Assembly (NCBI GenBank): GCA_019752245.1
Contig: JAIEMH010000251.1
Location: 1-8,417 of the forward strand
Source: Flavobacteriaceae bacterium
Lineage (GTDB): Bacteria; Bacteroidota; Bacteroidia; Flavobacteriales; Flavobacteriaceae
DNA: 8,417 bases
Direction: 5' to 3'
Below the pieces are notes generated by a model that did not search any database, was not told where the DNA came from, and worked only from the letters and a program-made list of their open reading frames with translations. Shown here one piece after another: positions 5,102-8,417 of the stretch (its first letter is position 1; every line of letters begins with the position of its first letter). The position numbers were made by a program, and so were the translations under genes.

Positions 5102-6184
5102 ATGGAAAATAAAAAAGAAATGAGAACGTGGTTAAATGATTTCAATTTAACGCATCCGCTGGTAATTGCTGGACCTTGTAGTGCAGAAACAGAAGAACAA
5201 GTATTGAAAATCGCTCACGAATTAAAAAATTCGGATGTGTCAATTTTTAGAGCTGGAATTTGGAAACCAAGAACACGTCCTGGAGGATTTGAAGGTGTTG
5301 GTGCTATTGGACTAAAATGGTTGCAAAAAGCCAAAGCCGAAACAGGTTTGTTAATGGCAACCGAAGTTGCAAATGCGGCTCACGTAAAATTAGCGTTAGA
5401 ACACGATATTGATGTTTTGTGGATTGGTGCCAGAACTACTGTAAACCCATTTGCAGTTCAAGAAATTGCTGATGCTTTACAAAATACAGATAAAATTGTA
5501 TTGGTAAAAAATCCAGTAAATCCAGATTTAGCTTTGTGGATTGGAGGCGTTGAACGTTTGTACAATGCTGGAATCAAGAAATTAGGAGTTATTCACAGAG
5601 GTTTTTCTACTTATGAAAAAACTAAATACAGAAACATTCCAGAATGGCAAATTGCTATTGAGTTACAAAGTAAATTTCCAGATTTGCCTCTGATTTGTGA
5701 TCCGTCGCACATTACTGGTCGTAGAGATATGATTCAAGAAGTGTCGCAACAAGCTTTAGATTTGAACTATGATGGACTAATTATTGAAACGCATACCGAT
5801 CCAGATAATGCTTGGAGCGATGCAGCACAACAAGTTACGCCAACAGTTTTGAAACAAATTTTTGAAGATTTAAAGGTCAAAAAAACATCGTCTAACGAAG
5901 AAGATTTTAATACAGAAATGATAAAACTTCGAGCTAATATTGATATTGCCGATGCCAAATTGTTGGAGATTTTAGGAAATAGAATGAAAGTAGCCGAACA
6001 AATTGGGGCATTAAAAAAAGCCAAAAATGTAGCTGTACTACAAAATAAAAGATGGAATGAAATTCTAGGTAAAATGATTCTTGACGGTGAAGAAAAAGGC
6101 TTGAGCGAAGAATTTATTCTTAAATTATTCAAAGCAATTCACCAAGAAAGTATTAGTCATCAAGAAAAAATTATTAATTCTTAA
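5102..6184 (+). CDS. Bifunctional DAHP synthase / chorismate mutase (C-terminal mutase)
   Basis: Residues 1-262 are a type I-beta DAHP synthase, which condenses phosphoenolpyruvate and erythrose 4-phosphate in the first shikimate-pathway step. Visible motifs are AGPCSAET (23-30) with metal ligand Cys26, KPRTRPGGFEG (55-65), GARTT (109-113), KNP (136-138), DPSH (200-203) with His203, IIETH (227-231) with Glu229, and Asp240. After a linker (about 262-270), residues 271-356 form an AroQ-type chorismate mutase domain with Arg277, Arg294, Lys305, Arg317 and Gln354 at catalytic positions by eye. The order synthase then mutase matches bifunctional enzymes of Bacteroidota; Bacillus has the reverse order. 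In the Prevotella nigrescens enzyme, prephenate bound at the mutase domain is reported to inhibit the synthase, so similar feedback is plausible here. It is the last gene of the operon. Confidence 0.93.
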   Translation: MENKKEMRTWLNDFNLTHPLVIAGPCSAETEEQVLKIAHELKNSDVSIFRAGIWKPRTRPGGFEGVGAIGLKWLQKAKAETGLLMATEVANAAHVKLALEHDIDVLWIGARTTVNPFAVQEIADALQNTDKIVLVKNPVNPDLALWIGGVERLYNAGIKKLGVIHRGFSTYEKTKYRNIPEWQIAIELQSKFPDLPLICDPSHITGRRDMIQEVSQQALDLNYDGLIIETHTDPDNAWSDAAQQVTPTVLKQIFEDLKVKKTSSNEEDFNTEMIKLRANIDIADAKLLEILGNRMKVAEQIGALKKAKNVAVLQNKRWNEILGKMILDGEEKGLSEEFILKLFKAIHQESISHQEKIINS

Positions 6185-6208
6185 AGTTTATTGCTATTCA
6201 ATTTTTCT

Positions 6209-6235
6209 AAACCTATATTTTTTTTTGGTTTTTTT
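6209..6235 (+). terminator. Weak possible terminator after the aromatic operon
   Basis: AAACC (6209-6213) can pair with GGTTT (6227-6231) across a 13-base T-rich loop, followed by more T. The stem has only five pairs, two of them G-C, so termination would be weak. No better hairpin is visible between the operon and the next gene. Confidence 0.25.
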
Positions 6236-6236
6236 G

Positions 6237-6244
6237 TATTATTG
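6237..6244 (+). promoter_or_regulatory. Possible -7 element of the 174-aa secreted protein gene
   Basis: TATTATTG matches the TAnnTTTG consensus at all but one fixed base. It lies 30 bases before the ATG at 6275, leaving a short A-rich leader. I see no TTG at the expected -33 distance. If inactive, the gene would depend on read-through from the aromatic operon. Confidence 0.3.
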
Positions 6245-6274
6245 CAAAATAAATAACCTCTAAATTATTATTTT

Positions 6275-6799
6275 ATGAAAAAAATTATTTTATTGCTTGT
6301 ATTGGTTTTCGGAACGAACACTTTATTAGCACAAGTTGATGTAATTACAAAGCACAATGGTGAAGTTGTAAATGGAAAAGTGATTAAACTTGAAGAATTC
6401 ACTATTATTTTTAAATATGATGGTGAAGATGCTGAAAACACAATTAGTAAATATGCAGTAGAAAAAATTGTATATGGAAAAAGTGGTCGTGTTGAACAAG
6501 TTACTGAGAAAATTGTTGTTAGTTCTGAAGAAGACTGGGAAAAAGTTCAAATTGTTGAGGATATTGCATATGTATCAGGACTTAAAAAAGTGGGTGAAGT
6601 AAGAGGGAAAACTGGTCTGATTAATTATCATACAGGAAATACAGGTGATAAAAAAGCCGAGAAGAAATTAAAAATGGCAGCAGCTGAAATGGTGTGTCCT
6701 TTTATTCTACAAACAGCTGATAAATCTACAGTTGGAGCTACTTCAAATGGTTTAGGCGGATCTCAAAACATTAAAAAAGGACTTGCTTACAAATACTAA
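6275..6799 (+). CDS. Secreted protein of unknown function, 174 aa
   Basis: I do not recognise a characterised family. Residues 1-19 form a clear signal peptide (Lys2-Lys3, hydrophobic core, cleavage after LLA before Gln20), so the mature protein of about 155 residues is periplasmic or exported. There is no lipobox Cys. The first half (about 21-82) alternates short hydrophobic strands with charged turns (ITKHNGE, VNGKVIKL, IIFKYDGED, KIVYGKSGR), suggesting a small beta-rich domain. A Lys/Ala-rich helix (about 126-140, GDKKAEKKLKMAAAEM) leads to a C-terminal part with one Cys141 and a Gly/Ser-rich segment (GLGGSQ), ending GLAYKY. The gene sits between the aromatic operon and rsgA and has a strong terminator. 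Similar secreted proteins are, from memory, common in Bacteroidota without assigned function. Confidence 0.75.
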   Translation: MKKIILLLVLVFGTNTLLAQVDVITKHNGEVVNGKVIKLEEFTIIFKYDGEDAENTISKYAVEKIVYGKSGRVEQVTEKIVVSSEEDWEKVQIVEDIAYVSGLKKVGEVRGKTGLINYHTGNTGDKKAEKKLKMAAAEMVCPFILQTADKSTVGATSNGLGGSQNIKKGLAYKY

Positions 6800-6820
6800 T
6801 TTTGGAGTTATAAATTTTTC

Positions 6821-6861
6821 AAAAGACTGTTCATTAATTTGAACGGTCTTTTTTTATTTTT
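6821..6861 (+). terminator. Intrinsic terminator after the secreted-protein gene
   Basis: AAAAGACTGTTCA (6821-6833) pairs with TGAACGGTCTTTT (6840-6852): 13 pairs with one T-G wobble, and a 6-base loop. A T-rich tail runs to 6861. This is a convincing hairpin plus T-tract, and it separates this gene from rsgA. Confidence 0.88.
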
Positions 6862-6902
6862 AAAAATTCAAATCTCATTCCGATGGTTTGAAACTAAAAT
6901 TG

Positions 6903-6910
6903 TAAATTTG
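6903..6910 (+). promoter_or_regulatory. -7 promoter element of rsgA, very close to the start codon
   Basis: TAAATTTG matches TAnnTTTG exactly and ends only 4 bases before the rsgA ATG at 6915. Transcription would start at or within a few bases of the start codon, so the mRNA would be leaderless or nearly so. The nearest upstream TTTG (6887-6890) is only 12 bases away, too close for a standard -33 box. Confidence 0.5.
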
Positions 6911-6914
6911 CACA

Positions 6915-7895
6915 ATGACAGGAATCGTATATAAATCTACAGGTAGTTGGTACACAGTGAAATCATTGCAAGGTGATTTTATGGAATGCCGTATCAAAGG
7001 AAAATTCCGAATTAAAGGAATTAAAAGCACCAATCCGATCTCCGTTGGTGATGTTGTAGATTATGAATTAGATGAATCTTCAGATACTACTACAGGAGTT
7101 ATCAATAATATACATGATAGAAAAAATTACATCGTAAGAAAATCGGTTAATCTTTCACATCAAATGCACATTATTGCTTCCAATTTAGATTACGTTTTTT
7201 TATTGATAACAGTTAATAATCCTCCTACAACCTTCAATTTTATTGATCGATTTCTTGTAACTGCTGAAGCCTATGGTATAGAAACTATTTTGGTTTTTAA
7301 TAAAATTGATACTTTAGACGATGTTACACTTGACGAACAATTGTATATGCAACATGTTTATCAAGAAATAGGATACAAATGTTTGCGAGTTTCTTCAACA
7401 GAAGGAAAAGGAATAGAAGAATTAAAAGAGATGATGATTGGCAAAACAACCATGTTTTCTGGTCATTCTGGCGTTGGTAAATCAACTTTAGTTAATGCTT
7501 TAGAACCAAGTTTACATTTAAAAACTAAAACTATTTCGGAACAAAGCATGCAAGGTCAACATACAACCACTTTTGCTGAAATGTATGATTTATCATTTGG
7601 AGCCAAAATTATTGATACGCCTGGAATAAAAGGTTTCGGAATTGTAGACATGGAAAAAGAAGAAATTAGCGGATATTTTCCAGAGTTTTTTAAGCTGAAA
7701 GACCAATGCAAATTCAACAATTGTTTGCACAAAGAAGAACCTAAATGCGCTATAAAACAAGCATTAGAAGAAGATAAAATTTCTTGGACACGTTATAATA
7801 GTTACCTAAAAATATTAGAAGGTGACGATGAAAATTACCGACAAGATATTTACAATGAAGACAGGATTGCCAGTGATGAAACGAGGAATAAGTAG
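6915..7895 (+). CDS. rsgA: Ribosome small-subunit biogenesis GTPase RsgA
   Basis: RsgA (YjeQ) is a GTPase that binds the 30S subunit late in maturation and helps release assembly factors. At 326 aa it is close to the usual length. An N-terminal OB-fold covers about residues 1-65 (TGSWYTV, ECRIKGKFRIKGIKSTNPISVGD). Next comes the circularly permuted GTPase domain, whose motifs appear in the order that defines the family: G4 NKID (129-132), G5-like VSSTEGKG (159-166), G1 GHSGVGKST (183-191) and G3 DTPG (234-237). The C-terminal zinc knuckle follows, with Cys265, Cys270, His272 and Cys278. The start is supported because family members begin just before the TGSWY motif. An acidic tail closes the protein. 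It has its own promoter element and terminator, and dtd follows. Confidence 0.95.
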   Translation: MTGIVYKSTGSWYTVKSLQGDFMECRIKGKFRIKGIKSTNPISVGDVVDYELDESSDTTTGVINNIHDRKNYIVRKSVNLSHQMHIIASNLDYVFLLITVNNPPTTFNFIDRFLVTAEAYGIETILVFNKIDTLDDVTLDEQLYMQHVYQEIGYKCLRVSSTEGKGIEELKEMMIGKTTMFSGHSGVGKSTLVNALEPSLHLKTKTISEQSMQGQHTTTFAEMYDLSFGAKIIDTPGIKGFGIVDMEKEEISGYFPEFFKLKDQCKFNNCLHKEEPKCAIKQALEEDKISWTRYNSYLKILEGDDENYRQDIYNEDRIASDETRNK

Positions 7896-7909
7896 GAATT
7901 ACTAACTAT

Positions 7910-7959
7910 AAAATGAAAAGAAGCTGAAATGTAATTTAGTTCATTTTTAAATTTTTTTT
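7910..7959 (+). terminator. Likely intrinsic terminator after rsgA
   Basis: AAAATGAA (7910-7917) pairs with TTCATTTT (7940-7947), and an inner stem CTgAAAT / ATTTAG (7924-7930 with 7934-7939) extends the hairpin around a GTA loop. T-rich sequence (7944-7959) follows. The stem is A/T-rich with an internal loop, so strength is uncertain. Confidence 0.5.
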
Positions 7960-8010
7960 AATAATCCTCAGAATTACGGGAAACCGTAAAATAGTTTTCA
8001 GTAATATATT

Positions 8011-8018
8011 TATATTTG
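8011..8018 (+). promoter_or_regulatory. -7 promoter element of dtd
   Basis: TATATTTG is an exact match to TAnnTTTG, 55 bases before the dtd ATG. Transcription would start around 8022-8026. No clear TTG lies at the -33 distance. It implies that dtd is transcribed separately from rsgA. Confidence 0.45.
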
Positions 8019-8048
8019 AATCGTGGAGTTGAAATTTAACTCCAATTC
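8018..8048 (+). promoter_or_regulatory. Hairpin in the dtd upstream region
   Basis: TGGAGTT (8024-8030) pairs perfectly with AACTCCA (8038-8044) around a 7-base loop. GAAT (8018-8021) pairs with ATTC (8045-8048) across a 2-base bulge, giving 11 pairs in total. It overlaps the expected transcription start and is followed by an A-rich run, not a T-tract. It could be a 5' stabilising stem or a protein-binding palindrome. Confidence 0.45.
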
Positions 8049-8073
8049 AAAAAAATAAAAACCTGTATTTTAG

Positions 8074-8417
8074 ATGAAAGCAGTAATTCAAAGGGTTTCT
8101 CAAGCTTCAGTCACTATTGACGGAAGTAAAGTAGCCAATATAGGTCTTGGTTTATTAATTTTAATTGGTATTGAAGAATTAGATTCTCAAGAAGATATAA
8201 GATGGTTAAGCTCAAAAATTGTTAATCTTAGAATTTTTGCTGATGAAAATGAGGTTATGAATCTTTCCTTAAAAGACATTAATGGCGATGCAATTGTTGT
8301 AAGTCAATTTACACTTCACGCACTGACTAAAAAAGGAAACAGACCATCTTATATAAAAGCTGCAAAACCAGAAATAGCGATTCCGTTGTATGAAAATTTT
8401 GTGACTAATTTAGAAAG
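8074..8417 (+). CDS. dtd: D-aminoacyl-tRNA deacylase (3' end cut by window edge)
   Basis: DTD removes D-amino acids (and glycine mischarged on tRNA-Ala) from tRNA in the cytoplasm, so mischarged tRNAs do not reach the ribosome. I translated 114 complete codons from ATG 8074; the family is about 150 aa, so roughly a quarter lies beyond the window. The start MKAVIQRVSQASV is typical. The family motif SQFTL is at 77-81 with active-site Thr80, and the Gly-cisPro region appears as KGNRPSY (87-93). MNLSLKDI (62-69) and the PxxAxPLYENFV stretch (99-110) also fit. It follows rsgA with a 178-base gap holding a terminator, a promoter element and a hairpin. Confidence 0.93.
   Translation, partial: MKAVIQRVSQASVTIDGSKVANIGLGLLILIGIEELDSQEDIRWLSSKIVNLRIFADENEVMNLSLKDINGDAIVVSQFTLHALTKKGNRPSYIKAAKPEIAIPLYENFVTNLE

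Noticed and set aside
5767..6132. Minus-strand 121-residue frame inside the DAHP synthase/mutase gene
   Set aside because: It is antisense to the metal-site motifs and mutase domain; a shadow frame.

Overview
The window looks like chromosomal DNA of a Flavobacterium-like member of the Bacteroidota. G+C is low (about one third by eye) and Shine-Dalgarno sites are absent. Several genes are preceded by copies of the Bacteroidota -7 promoter word TAnnTTTG. The gene set also fits: gldA of the gliding machinery, an M28 peptidase with a signal peptide, and the fused DAHP synthase/chorismate mutase found in this phylum. Gene order is co-linear and coding density is high. I see no tRNA, rRNA, IS element, CRISPR array or prophage.

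Layout. (1) Positions 3-839, minus strand: gldA, cut by the left edge. (2) Positions 840-959: divergent promoter region. (3) Positions 960-1892: secreted M28-family peptidase. (4) Positions 1893-2133: 241 bases without a long gene, holding a promoter-like element, a 30-codon leader peptide packed with Tyr, Phe and Trp codons, an antiterminator and a strong intrinsic terminator. (5) Positions 2134-6184: an aromatic amino acid operon: pheA, a class I/II aminotransferase, tyrA, and a DAHP synthase/chorismate mutase fusion. (6) Positions 6275-6799: a secreted protein of unknown function with its own terminator. (7) Positions 6915-7895: rsgA, a ribosome-assembly GTPase. (8) Positions 8074-8417: dtd, a D-aminoacyl-tRNA deacylase, cut by the right edge.

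How the genes work together. The fusion protein catalyses the first step of the shikimate pathway (DAHP) and the branch-point step chorismate to prephenate. PheA and TyrA turn prephenate into phenylpyruvate and 4-hydroxyphenylpyruvate, and the aminotransferase can aminate both keto acids to Phe and Tyr. The unit therefore controls both the entry and the exit of Phe/Tyr synthesis.

The most interesting feature is the leader before pheA. The peptide carries 8 aromatic residues in an 11-residue stretch. The RNA after those codons can fold in two mutually exclusive ways: segment 2044-2050 is exactly complementary to 2097-2103, which overlaps the 5' arm of a 9-bp GNRA-loop terminator ending 8 bases before the pheA start. 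This is the architecture of ribosome-mediated transcription attenuation, here in a Bacteroidota aromatic operon. A second oddity is that both long spacers inside the operon consist of 6-8-base repeat units in opposing orientation, able to form imperfect hairpins.
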